Made by a program: the position numbers and the translations under genes
Shown: one piece after another, positions 48,505 through 59,759 of the stretch
Position numbering within the stretch: the stretch's first letter is position 1
Layout: each line of letters starts with the position of its first letter
Notes under the pieces: generated by a model
Seen by the model: the letters and a program-made list of their open reading frames with translations, nothing else
The model's database searches: none
What the model was told of the DNA's origin: nothing
Assembly: GCA_037903475.1 (NCBI GenBank)
Contig: JBAJFG010000044.1
Location: 310,001-374,000, forward strand
Direction of reading: 5' to 3'
DNA from: Ancylostoma caninum
Lineage: Eukaryota > Nematoda > Chromadorea > Rhabditida > Ancylostomatidae
Length of the DNA: 64,000 bases

Positions 48505-48643
48505 CCTTTTTATTCATCTTCTCAGCCTCGATGGCCCTGAAATTATGACAGCTGTCTCACCATATTTTGAAAAGGGATGTAAGCAATTCTTTAGTATAGC
48601 AGGTGCACTAACATGCCAACTCGACGGATATGTTTGGATAGCC
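48505..48643 (-). promoter_or_regulatory. Upstream region of CAP gene 2, matching that of gene 1
   Basis: Read on the minus strand, a TATA-like AATAAAAAG lies about 65 bases before the ATG at 48446. The shared blocks follow: CAGCTG within AATTATGACAGCTG (about 48541-48558), ACATCCCTTTT (about 48571-48582) and CTATCCAAACAT (about 48630-48643). The TATCCAAACAT block starts about 174-177 bases from the ATG in both genes, although the sequence between the blocks has diverged. Confidence 0.5.
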
Positions 48644-50091
48644 TTTGATAACAACTCCGCGATACGTGAGTAAAACAAAAAAGGATGAGATCTGAATCGC
48701 GAAACAAAAATGGTGGAAAGTACCTTCCACCTCTTTTCTAGTGTTTTCTTCCTCAGCTTTTCGAGCGTTCGGAGAATATAGCGTTCTTTAATGCATAATC
48801 TAGTTTGAGGGTAAATTCTGGTCTTCTCAAGCCCAATTCTTTGAACTTTGGAACATTGGCATTATAAAGGGTGGAGTTTTACTCGAGTGATGAAGTTTCT
48901 GTTACAGTACTCGAAAAATTTATTTATTTATTTATTTATTTATTCGGTTTGTGGCGGTTTCTGTCATGCAGCACTCCTTTGATGCAGTGGCGTAGCTCCT
49001 TAACTGCATCTGCGTCTTCATCTGACTAGCCCCCTTACGGCGCTTTGTTCAATAGATCTGCATCACGGCTGCTACGTTGTGTTCGCGTCTATTTCGATGA
49101 ACAAAAATTTCCTCCTTGTCTGCATGTTCTAATACGCATGCGGTAAGATTTCTCCCATTTTGATGTTTTCCACTATTACTTATGAAAATTTCCCGGCAAA
49201 CTCATCCTGCGCCGTCCTGCCGTCGGTCAACCGGCCGGCGGGATGCTCCGCACAAGCTGCAGCCGTAATTGCAGACAAAGTCATTGACGCACTCCATTAG
49301 CTATCCGACTATACATTTCACTCATGGGAGACGAATCACTGGATATAACATGACCTACGGTAACAAACCAAGAACATAATGTCTCCTCGCGTTGCAAAAA
49401 AAAGGGATCAATATTCTACATATTTTGTTCCAGCTAACCTTAGAACCTTTGCGACCTCATTGCTTATAGTCACCATCTTGTTGGGCCAACAAAGGAAAAG
49501 CCATCTATCAATGAGTTCAAAAAGGGTGGCAGATGTACAAATACACCCGGGAGGTCGTGTTTGAATAACCTCTAAAAGTTGTTCTCCGATATGAGTGCGA
49601 ACAAATGGACAATGGACTGAATTGAATACGACTATTGACTTTTCATTGTGTTTTGAAACAGTTTCTAAACACGGCGTTTTCGTGAGTTGACAACCACGCA
49701 CTTTACCGCGTTTCAGGTGTGTAAGCCATGAAGAACTGTCGGTATCTTCGCTGTCGATTAGACTGAATCATCATTGGTAATGTCTACTATTGTATTGCAA
49801 GTGTTAGGATTTCAGGATGATTTGTCCCCAACAGATTCGAGCAGGGAAACTTTTAGTCCATGACAAGACAATTCCGAAGTGATCCCAATAAAAGGATGCG
49901 TAGAATTTCTGGAGAAATATGATCTTATTCATTGTCAGCTCCTCCATCGCTGTTAGCTTGTGAAGCGTATATCGTATCTGAAGATTTGCTTAACTCTTGG
50001 GGAATAACCGTCACTAGAAAAGTGCATCATGCTCGAATCAGGAATGGGCTAGATGAAAATGCGACCTTTCTGACCTATGTGATCTACTGCA
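48644..50091. other. No supported gene
   Basis: (TTTA)n at about 48919-48942 and the CTAGCCCCCTTACGGCGCTT repeat at about 49027 suggest retroelement remains. The frame at 49408-49701 is not recognised. Confidence 0.4.
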
Positions 50092-50211
50092 GTGGGCGGA
50101 GCTTGCCAGGTGGGCGGAGCTTGCCAGCGCTCTGCTCTTTAAAAGGGGCCGATCAGCAGCGATCGGGCAGGCACCCGTTTGAGCCGGCGGGAGGTGGTCG
50201 GCTCCTAATCC
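50092..50211 (+). promoter_or_regulatory. Candidate core promoter with duplicated GC-box-like element
   Basis: GTGGGCGGAGCTTGCCAG occurs twice in perfect tandem (50092-50109, 50110-50127). A TATA-like CTTTAAAAGG follows at 50136-50145, then a GC-rich leader and an ATG in strong context (CCATGG) at 50212. Spacing fits a Pol II promoter with a start near 50170. G+C is well above the neighbourhood. Confidence 0.4.
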
Positions 50212-50295
50212 ATGGCTTCACCGCGGCGACCGCAGCTAAACCGCAGCAGAGCTATCCATGCAGCCCGTAAATTGCAACCCCAAATCCTTCAATGA
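50212..50295 (+). CDS. Short ORF or first exon behind the candidate promoter
   Basis: The ATG at 50212 gives MASPRRPQLNRSRAIHAARK then LQPQILQ and TGA (27 aa). A donor-like CCC|GTAAAT within it could instead end a first exon after about 18 codons. The peptide is very basic and not recognised. Confidence 0.25.
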   Translation: MASPRRPQLNRSRAIHAARKLQPQILQ

Positions 50296-50694
50296 AATGG
50301 TTGGCCTCAGGCACCGTCGGAGCTTCCTAACCGCATAGATATATGTATTAGTTTGGTGAAAATGAACTCTAGTAACATCCCTGTGCTCTCCATTGTAACT
50401 GCCGATCCATGTCAAATGTGGAAATGACTCATTGGATGTGCGCTAAACTCAGTTTAACTTGCAGAAGAACCAGAGAAAAAAAACCAATATTATGATTAAC
50501 AAGAGGGTGGATAATTAGATGGATAATTAGAAACAGGACGACAACGGGGAGATGGTCTCATACCGGTTAATGCGGAAGGGTGGTCGCAACAGAAGTTGCT
50601 ATGCACGTGCTGTGTTCTGCCTGTCTTAAAATATTAGGTTGATGTAAAAATTATGCTCGTTCTTTGTCGCATCGCTCTAGGGCAAAGAACCTTT

Positions 50695-50830
50695 AGCTGC
50701 ATTTATAGTACGTCGGGGTCCGATCCGGTCAGATAACAAAACGATACGTATCGATTATCGGATAACGACGATCAACACGTATCTCTTGTTATCCAACCGG
50801 ATCGGACTCCGATGCACTATAAATACAGCT
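50695..50830. repeat. 136-bp imperfect palindrome
   Basis: AGCTGCATTTATAGT and GGGGTCCGATCCGGT on the left mirror ACCGGATCGGACTCCGATGC and ACTATAAATACAGCT on the right; GATAACAA pairs with TTGTTATC. Arms are about 58 bp around a short centre (GATACGTATCGATTATC). It is non-coding and could form a long hairpin. Confidence 0.75.
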
Positions 50831-51784
50831 TTTGAGGCAGTATTAATCTTATCGAAGCTGTGATTGTTAATTCTCAGGGAACTTGCTGCTAACTTGGTAT
50901 TACGATAGAAAAAAACTAGGGATTTTTTTGGAGAAAATATGGATGTGTAAGGGTTGTGTGGAGTGAGAGGTTACGGCAACTTTTTCACACTTTCGTGGTC
51001 AAGCATCAACAAGGCACCTTTTACTCAATGTATAGCTTTGTGATCAGCTCTGAAAGAAAGACCTTTTCTGACAATGTGAAGATGTTTTCTCAATGGCTGG
51101 ACCTGAAAGAAGCATCGCAGCACTGAAGGAAGAGGCAACAAAACAGGCTGGTAATGCTCGTATGTAGATCTACTCGACCCTCTCGCTTGGACCATGCTTT
51201 TTCCGCTGGGCTCAGCTCTCGCCGCGATTCTGCGAAGTGCGACGCTATGCATCCACTCACAGAATCTGCCTATCCTTTCGAGAAGGACGCTGCGTATTGT
51301 TTGCGCAAGGGAGCGAACCAGATAACCAGGCTTGTTAAGATGACAGGAATAGATACATGACAGTGGTGTAAAACAGGATTTTTCTATAAGGGCCATGTAG
51401 AATACAGAGTGACGGGAAAATCCTAGGTCACGTATGCTGAGTGATCAAGGTCTAACAGTTCGGAGCATCGCCTTGTTGTGTTGAACCTAATGGCTCCGCT
51501 GAGCGCGTCACGACCGTTGGGCAAAAATGATGTACGTTCGTCAACATCGCTTTGGACAATGCTTTCAAAATGGATGCATCAACGGGAGGAGATTTATTCA
51601 TTCATTTGTAAATTTTTATACCACGCTAATGTAGAGATACAATCTCAAGAATACAAGTACAATGCATAGAAGACATCAAAGCGATGACAATAAGTAACTA
51701 CCTGAAAGGCAGAAGTACTTAGTTCGGGATAATTCGGGAAAGTTAGTGTAATGCATATACGGTAAATTAATAAGCATAATCTCT
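50831..51784. other. Unexplained 123-codon minus frame, otherwise empty
   Basis: At 51025-51396 (minus) an ATG frame of 123 codons runs to TGA; its middle (SVALRRIAARAEPSGKSMVQ) is relatively GC-rich. It has no signal peptide or domain I recognise, and an opposing frame overlaps it. It could be an exon or a repeat. Confidence 0.3.
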
Positions 51785-51927
51785 TTATGCCGCGACATCC
51801 CTACCGTCCAACTGGCTTCGCTGACTTCTTTGTAATTGGTCATATTCGGTACTTTTTGCTGAACTTCTGGCCGCTTTATTATTTATTTTGGTGCTGATTG
51901 TATTGGCGCACCGTGTTGATGTATGAA

Positions 51928-51962
<35 letters not shown>
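51785..51962 (+). mobile_element. LINE 3' end with (AAAT)n tail, nested in another LINE
   Basis: Plus-strand 3' end ending TTGGCGCACCGTGTTGATGT ATG and (AATA)n to 51962. Immediately to its right a minus-strand LINE reading frame begins, so this piece appears to have inserted into it. Confidence 0.5.
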
Positions 51963-51963
<1 letters not shown>

Positions 51964-52730
51964 CGCTTGAATGCTTGTCTACCTGCCTCTTATATTGTCT
52001 TAGTAAACATGGCAGGATTGATTTCTTGGAGAATCTCAGATTCCGAACAGAAGCCAAAAGAATGTTGGTATAGTTATACCCATATAGTCTTACTCAGAGC
52101 TTTCTAGTAAAACTGTCTTGAACATCTTCAAGTCTCATTACGGCACTTTTGGATTTAGGGTTGAACACAGTAGTGCCATACTCTAGACTTGGTCGAACAT
52201 AAGATTTGTAGGCCAGTGAAAGATGATTAGCTGAATTTGCCGACAATGATTTGAAATTATTGCTATAGTTCTTTTGGCTTTCTTCGCTACAGTCCTAATC
52301 GAGGTCAAGACTTTTATTTAAATTAAGTGAATCCTATGTCACAAATGATGTTTATGCTATTCAGATCTATATCACCAAGATATTAGGTTCTTTGGAATTG
52401 AATTGATAATTAGGAATTTTAATAGCTTTTAGCATGTCTTCCTGCCATGCTCTCTTGCCTCAGGTCTCCCCAAAATAACGAATGCACAATATCCTATTAT
52501 GAAGTGGTGGAATTCGCATCGTTTCCAAGTCTGACCATATGTACACCAAGATGTTAGCACTGAAGCAGGTTATGCCGGCTAAGCTACTAGCGAGGGACTT
52601 TGCACTTTGAGGCGATGTACTAGACCACTGTTTCTGGTTAATTATCATCGCTTCAGTTTTTGATGTTTTAACTCCCCAGATTATGTCTATCAAAAACTCG
52701 TCCAAACATGTTGAACGACGAAGCAACGTT
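51964..52730 (-). mobile_element. CR1-like LINE, reverse transcriptase C-terminal relic
   Basis: Minus strand 52210-52100 reads YKSYVRPSLEYGTTVFNPKS then AVMRLEDVQDSFTRK, the conserved segment after the RT fingers in CR1/Jockey-type LINEs. It continues through ASVRNLRFSKKSILPCLLRQ (52057-51998). Upstream, near 52690-52640, SKTEAMIINQK matches the family ..SKTE..hi..G segment. Stops and frameshifts are frequent. It is dead. Confidence 0.7.
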
Positions 52731-52964
52731 GGTATTTATGTTCGAGTACAAAACCCGTACAATATTTGTCACTGTTCAGCGTTCATGCTTCACCTTCTTC
52801 TATGACCAGCAATTATTCATCACCCGTGATATTTGCACAATTATGCTCATCCTGTGCACTATCCCTTGTCTTCCACGTAAGCGTAAATAATCTGCATTGG
52901 AGAAGTGAGATCTGTAGATTCCAATCAGAGTTCTTTCCGCTGTTTCATTAGGGAAATTGCTCTT

Positions 52965-53470
52965 TAGACCAAGCATATGCCGATGACACAATCAATCGCA
53001 CCTTTGGCCGAACTAGCATCAACTTCTTTTTATAACAGCACAGTGTGCATGCCTTAATCTTCATCCTAAGCATATAACGCTAACAGGATCAACCGCGTAT
53101 TTAGGTTTACATCACTTCCATAGTTTCCACTGGGCGGATCCTACATGTATTGCTTGTCTATGGAAGAGTCATATACTCTTGACAGAATCAATCAGGGACT
53201 CGCAAAGAAAGGGCCTGTTAGCAGTGCATATCCAAAGCAAATTTGGCAAATATGGCTTGATCTTTGAACTGAAACTGAGCATATAGCCCTGGCAGCATCA
53301 ACCACGTATTTGATGTAAAGAAACACCAGGAAACTAGCATCTTTCATTTCCCGCCAGGGTGAACTTTGTGTTCATGTTCCAATATATATACGGCTTGATC
53401 TCTGAAGTAAGCATATAGATTTGAAAGAATCAATCAAGTGTTCAATATGTACAGGCACCACGTTTGCACT
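52965..53470. repeat. Degenerate tandem repeat with AGCATAT..ATCAA signature
   Basis: AAGCATAT or GAGCATAT followed 15-20 bases later by ATCAAYC recurs at about 52972, 53070, 53168, 53278 and 53405, so the period drifts from about 95 to 130 bp. Some units add GTATTT and ACACCA blocks. It is non-coding. Confidence 0.5.
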
Positions 53471-53858
53471 TCTCACTGAAAAAGCTCTACACACATGGCT
53501 TAGTTTTTAAACGGAGCCTAGTGTGCTAAGAAACTGTGAACATTCCAAAAAAAAAGCGTTCGGGTAAAGTTCTGTGTGCTTCCTAGCTCTCCCCACTAAC
53601 TTCCGCATTCAGTCGTGAACAGTTGTTTGGAAAAAAGTGCTATTTTTCCTTGTCGGTTTTTCCCCTATTCTTCGCATTTCTTCGCAGGACAACTGGTGCT
53701 TTATACTTCCCATTTATAAACTCTACAACAAGGGAGGGGCATAATGGCGACTATACTGGATGTTGCACATATGCAGACACGAGTTTTGGACGCGTAGCAT
53801 AAGGCTTTCTTTCCCACCCGGCCATTAAGCTTTGGTAAGCATTGAAGGTGAGGCTTGA

Positions 53859-54228
53859 AAGCAGCACCCGTCGAAATCCTCGACTCCGAGTTAAACCATC
53901 AATGCTGGAACACACTAAAAATATTTAACGAACACAAAGAATCATGACATGCCTGTGAAGAAATCCAGATCGAAGTCGTGAACACACTTGCCTTCCGCGA
54001 ACACAACTGCCTTAGATGCGCCAGCACAAAAGGGCCACGATCGCTTGGTAGAGGCATCTGTAACTTTCGCGCGGCGGGACCCACTAGTGTCAAACTCAGC
54101 GCACGAGGATCAGCACCCCGATTTGGTGAATTTCTAGTATGTTTCGCGCGTTTCGTTGCTGGATATGAGTTGTAGGCCTCTTAATACCTCAAGATCTCAA
54201 ACACGAAGATTTGAGCGGGTGCTGCCTT
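53859..54228. mobile_element. Second M2 element, ~370 bp
   Basis: The left end AAAGCAGCACCCGTCGAAAT and the reverse-complemented right end AAAGGCAGCACCCGCTCAAA match each other and the ends of the element at 21682-22395. The interior is different and non-coding. The flanking TTAA is not preserved. Confidence 0.5.
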
Positions 54229-54404
54229 TACCTACAAGTCATATTATTTTGTGAACCTTTCAGGAAATCATACAATGGTATTCCCGTAAATCTTTCTGAG
54301 AACTTCTTCTTTTCCTACAGCGTTTGTCAAATTCGGAGTTTTGAGCACCTTTTTTTCGCTTGCCTGTCATATCAAGAATCGAATCCAGCGCTGTCGAACT
54401 AAGG

Positions 54405-54560
54405 AGTCCATCCCCTAGATCTACCCGTGTCGCAGGGCAAGCGCATGGCTGCTTTTGGTCTGCAGTAAACCCCCATCCGCCAGCCGGGGTCGCTCCACGC
54501 AACCTCGCAGCAAATCGGCTGGGATCGCTCGGATGAGGGAGATCCGTGGATCTTCCTGAG
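54405..54560 (-). mobile_element. Isolated 5' leader fragment of the RTE family
   Basis: The GC-rich segment matches 7055-7200 in order: ATCTACCCGTGTC, GGTCTGC, CCCCATCCGCCAG, GCCTCG-like and GGAGATCCGTGG. No endonuclease or RT follows on the minus side, so only the leader remains. Confidence 0.5.
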
Positions 54561-56771
54561 AACGACAAGTTTATTTACTTGGGAGAATTTCTTCACAGCT
54601 TCGTTTCATATACACACTTTCAGATTTGAGAAGATCCTGAGAGATACAATTCCTATAGTACATCTAGCGCATACTGAAAAATGGAGTTACAGTACAAAAT
54701 GGATATGTAACTCTTGGTCAACATCTCAAAAAGCATTTTCTACAAGTAAAATTCCGAGGACTTTTTAGGCGAAGAAGAACTCTTGCCGGTTCCGGAGATG
54801 TTTTTCAGAGATCCGGAGATTTCCGGAGATTTTACCGCTCACCAGGGGTTTTGCCGTTACATGAGTGGAGAAAATGTCCAAAAATTCACAAAATATGAAT
54901 TGATATCTTAGTTTCTTGGGTAACACCTGATAGAGTGAAGATCCTGAACCCCGCTGGTAATACGTATGCAGCTCATGCATAAGGAAGATTCGCATGTCTT
55001 TACAGATATTTTTTGATGTCGCTGATTTACCCCCGGGAGAATTTACCGCCATCAAGGGTTTCTACCCCTTTACCAATGTTGCACGTTCACATGCCACTCG
55101 TCAGTTTTGGGTAACTTTGCTCAGAATCCCCATTTAGAAGGAACTTTGTCGAATTTTTTGGCATCCCAGCTGCTTTCGTTTGAGAATTTGCCACGTATAG
55201 AACGCGCTGCGGCTGTCCCAGGCTCTTCAGTTTTTCCATCCCAGAAAAACCTTCGAGATCAATAGATTACGCCAGGAACGGCGCTGAATCTACTTACTCA
55301 GCGTGCGAAAAAAAAACCTGCAAGTGAGGTGAGCGTAATTGAGAGGAAAAACTGACGCGGATGCAGGGGAGGCGAAAAAAGCGTCGACGACTCGACGACG
55401 ACGGCGACGCAGCCACACAGCTATTCTCTTCCTCGAAGAAAGTGCAACGAAACATTTTTCTGTTCACCTTCGAGCTATGAGACGAACGTCGACTTTTTCT
55501 CAGCCGTGTGGTCTTAGAATTAACAGCACAATGGCAGTTTTTGCTGCTATTCTGCTGCGAAAACTCGTAACACCTCTCTCATTTTCTGCCTTTGGTGTGT
55601 GAGACTGCGTCCTCGCTCATTCGTTGAATCGATTTCACTCTCCTGCGAAATTCTCACTCGTCTTCCATCTTGATCGGGATTTTCGCCGCGTTGAGTATAA
55701 ACAAAATCCTTTTGTGTATGTCTGAGGAATTTTTCCTCCCAAGATTCCCCATGTTACTTCCTTTAAGTGGAAAACCTCTTGGAATCCTTCAAATTTTCCA
55801 AAACTAAAGATGAATGGATAAATTTTTACACTTCAAAATAGCATTGAATTATGTAGCCGCTATAAGCAAGGGCCGATATTAATATCCTAAATTCGTGCGT
55901 TCATCGGCCCTTTGGCATGGGACACGCCCATCCGCATCCGCCACTGGCTGCTGGCAAGAAGACACGCCCATGGCCATGCTCACAAGGAAAACAATGGAAC
56001 TGGGGACACCTGTGTACTTACACGAGTTACTCAGACCTGTGCGTTGTGAATTTCCATATTTAGACTATGTTCTTCTGCCTATATTCACGTAAATTTTCTA
56101 CTAAAGGTATTAACTGCCGTCGAGGTCCCGCAACTACCACAGAGATACGGTAGCGCTTAGCGTACCCGCGTGCAGCCTTGTACTCAAAGTGAGCGGTGCG
56201 GACGGGCCCTGCTATTGGACGACTGGATGGACTGACCAGTCGCAAAGCTTGGCTCCACCCTCTTTGCGCAAATACCGCACCACACCCGGTACTTGCATGT
56301 GTATTTTTGAGGATTTTACCCCGGCAATATGTGAAAATGCCGTGCCATTTTTCTTGGTTTGTAGTTCCAGCTTCATCTAGAAGTTTCCATCATGCCCGAA
56401 TTTCCCCATGAGATGCCTCCACATGACCGAATTTCTTTTCTAGATTCCTCGACATATCTAAATAGTTCAGACAGATGTTGGAGATTTTTCGAGAAATTTC
56501 CAAATGTAGTTTTGCTTGGGAGAATCTAGGGGGGAGGGGGGGGGGGGGGTTGAAAGAAAAAAACATGCATACCGGTAGGGGTAGAGAACCGAACCCAACA
56601 AGGCGGGTGACCTCTTCCAAATGTGGCTAATTTTTCCAGAAAATTAGAGTTTGTTTTCCGAGTTTTTCTAATTATGTAAGTTCCCGGATCCATCATAATT
56701 TATTGGTTAGTTCTACTTTCTCTTTTTCATTGCCTACATATTTAAAGCCCATGACGTGCTATTTTATGGAC
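54561..56771. other. No supported gene apart from the short basic ORF
   Basis: TCCGGAGAT is repeated three times near 54791-54830. A long G-run lies at about 56531-56549. Remaining frames are unrecognised. Confidence 0.4.
55361..55480 (+). CDS. Short ORF with strongly basic N-terminus
   Basis: ATG at 55361 opens MQGRRKKRRRLDDDGDAATQ then LFSSSKKVQRNIFLFTFEL and TGA (39 aa). The local G+C and CGA/GAC-rich run differ from flanks. The basic run looks like a nuclear localisation signal, but it could simply reflect the CGACGA-rich low-complexity DNA. It could be a first exon; no donor was settled on. Confidence 0.2.
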   Translation: MQGRRKKRRRLDDDGDAATQLFSSSKKVQRNIFLFTFEL

Positions 56772-56845
56772 TTTACCCCTCTCAGGGATCGAACCAGTCT
56801 CCCTAGATCTTTGTGCTAGCACTTTAACCATTACACTGCAATAAT
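56772..56845 (-). pseudogene. tRNA-like sequence (tRNA pseudogene or tRNA-derived SINE)
   Basis: The minus strand has AATGGTTAAAGTGCTAGC, like a D-arm/A box, and, 22 bases later, CTGGTTCGATCCCTGA, a near-perfect Pol III B box and T-arm. Spacing fits a tRNA. The acceptor and T stems pair poorly and no anticodon can be assigned safely, so an active tRNA is unlikely. Confidence 0.45.
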
Positions 56846-57779
56846 TGGGGTATGACGTCGACATTGTAATACGATTTGTCAAATTTTGACAACACTGCCA
56901 TCATCCTTGCAGTCGCATTAGTTTCTGGCTAAACAGAAGAAGAACGCTGCGTAAGGTCCAGTCGCCTGCCGCAAAAATCAAATGAAAACGGGACTGCGGC
57001 GTAAACTAGTCCCCATTTGCCTAATCGCCGCTACTTGTTAGTTATGACACTCTCGTACTTCCCACTTAACATTCACATATGTACGCCTGGCTCATCCATC
57101 AGGATTCCGAGCAGTCTCACTAAGCTAAGTATCTTTTTGTTGCCCATTTGAATACGTGAAAGTGCAGTGTACGTGCAGTTCACGTAGTGTGTCCGTACAA
57201 AAATGCAAAATCACACCCTGCGTACGTCAAGGCTCCGACGCGGAACCTGTTCTCATCTCGTTACAATGTATAGCATGTGTCTCATCTAGATGTTCAGTGA
57301 TCTGTATTGCACCATTGCACGGTGCACCCTGGCGCATACCTGGCATATCTCGGACAATAAAGGTCGCGCAGCGGCTGGGCTGGTTTTGGCTCATCGGAAT
57401 GGCATTTGTGATGAATTTTGCTCAAGCTTTTCCCCCTGGAAATGATAGACTTGCTCGTCTCCTTAAGATTTCCAGGAGAAAACTTGAATTTTCCGGGTAT
57501 GGCTGCGAATAAAACTGTCATTTCCATAAATCTACTAAAACGTTCTTTTTTTGGATCCAGGAGAAACTCCCAAGGATTTCTTGGAAATTCAACTCTTTTG
57601 ATTTACCCCGAAACCTTCTACTATTTGAGGTTTTCGTCTAGGATCACCTAAAATTTGGAAAACCTTCTTTTTTTAGTTTTTCGAAGCCCAAATTTAGTTC
57701 ATGGTAATTGGAAAATGTACCGGGTTGCCAAAAAATTCATAGGATGGGATAAATAAAATAAAATCTCTCCGATTGTCGA

Positions 57780-58605
57780 TAGTTACAGCCCGTTTGCTGC
57801 TCCATCGATAGCTACTACCTTTCCCAGGCTTTTTTCTCTTTGAGCGAGAACTGGTCCCCAACAACTTGTGACGAGGCGTTGTCCACAAAAAACTATGGAT
57901 TTTCTCCCTTTGATCAGAATTCCTAATGTGAAACCTAGGTTTCTTCAGGTATGGGATTTAAGACAAATCTGCCTTCTATAACTCCACTGCAAATCCTAGG
58001 CTTTGGAGCTGAGGTTTATGAATATATGAGGCAAAATCACGCTAGAAAACCAGAGCTTGCCTCCTCTTTCTCTTGGCCTTACGCGTCGACTATCAATAGC
58101 TCTAATCAGCATACGTAGGTTTGCTCGGTTACCGCTCCCGGAATCTTAGCACAAGTGGATTTCCCGTGGGTTTCCCTAGTCCGTTCTTTTTGCGACTTCC
58201 GTCTACATACGGTCAGCAATACTTTAAAATTTCCCTGCACTCACATTTTTTTCGGGAGCATGCCGTTAATCGAAGGTAATCGGGCAATGTGCGGACTTTT
58301 GGAAAAATTTTATAGGAGTGCAGGATTGCATAAATGTTTTCCCCCTTTTCAACATATGCAAATCACCTGATGCTTCACCTCTATCTCCAGGCTCATTCGA
58401 GCGAGAATTCATCCCCAAAACAGCTCCCCAATCCCGACTATTTTATTGGCTTTGAAAGGCACTTTGTCACAAATACTTATCATGCTAACAATGAAGCGGA
58501 GAATTGGAGACTCTGAGACCTACTTCTTGATTCAAGCTCCTGCCTACCACTTCTTGAACGAAAACTGGTCCCCAACCACAACGACTTGTGACTCTTATTA
58601 ACCCT
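57780..58605. repeat. Two copies of a segment ending CGAGAACTGGTCCCCAA
   Basis: CGAGAACTGGTCCCCAACAA at about 57843 and CGAAAACTGGTCCCCAACCA at about 58558, each followed by ACTTGTGAC, are reverse-orientation relatives of the repeat at 59760-60200. The intervening DNA contains no recognised gene. Confidence 0.5.
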
Positions 58606-59759
58606 TTCCAGACCACGTGATACATATAGTGCATCACGACCTCACACATTATCTCGAGCGCTCATCCATTTATAGAGGTGTCCAAAAGGACGGGAATGAT
58701 TCGGAGTCTCAAAATCGTTGCCTCTGTGCAGATCTAACATTATTCATGTATTTTGTTTATTGTTTATTTATTTATCTGAATACGACGTCTGAGGCAATCG
58801 TTCGGGACAAAAACCAGTTTAACACAAAGAACAAAACATGGCTCGAACGTAGAACTATGAAAACCTACGGGCTGGGTAAGACTTTCGCCACTCTCCATTT
58901 GTAGGAGGCCAAACATCCAGGAGTTTAAAATTTATTACTGCAAACTACGATGTCTTTCTTTTCTGGATTTCTTTCCTGCCTTTGTTCATTTTTCTTCTTT
59001 TAGCTGGCATTTTGGTTTTCTTTCTTGTGCAAGAATGATGCTACATTAAAATAATTGTATAAGGACCTCCTGCGCTCAAAAATTCAATTTTTCCGCTACC
59101 TCTCAGATATGTTATTGAATAACCTCATTCCACTGGAGTCAAAAATTTGTCTACAGAAAGCCCTAGCTACTGCCTTGACGACGTTGTCACTTCTTTGTTT
59201 TCTTTGTTCCGCTCATTTCCATGAACGCTTCTGGAAACTTCTTGCTTAATCGTTAAGCATGGAGAAATTCGCGTAGACAATAGTGTTTTAGCTGTGTAAT
59301 TTGCTATGCGCGAATGATTGCCGGGGAACAGTGGAAAAAGAACATTGGAAAGGACATTTCTTGCCCACTCCTACGCAAGTGAAACTGAGGGAAATTTCCA
59401 AAAAATTTCTGCACACAGCAAAGTGCACTTAGGTGTCAGCACTAAAAAATTCCGTTGATTGTGTAAGTGGTCGTAAAGCGGCCGAACATCAAACAGTTGC
59501 CGCAGAACAAACATCTGCTAAGTCGTTTTCTGGTCACAGTGAAATACATATGCCCTTACTCATTTCACTTACCTAAGTTTACCTTAAGGCTCAGTGGAAG
59601 TAATGCGCACAAACATACATGAAGTTTTCGGCCTTGGCAGGAGAAAAAATGCATTAGGAACGGCACAGGCCTTTAGAGGAAAAAGTCCATCGTAAAAGGT
59701 TAGAGGCGTGGCTTTTCTCAAGTCAGTTGAGGACCCTGCACTAACTTAGAGTAGCCTTA

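Noticed and set aside
51910..51962. CRISPR-like or tandem structure in (AAAT)n
   Set aside because: It is a simple retroelement tail or microsatellite; there are no spacers, and the genome is eukaryotic.
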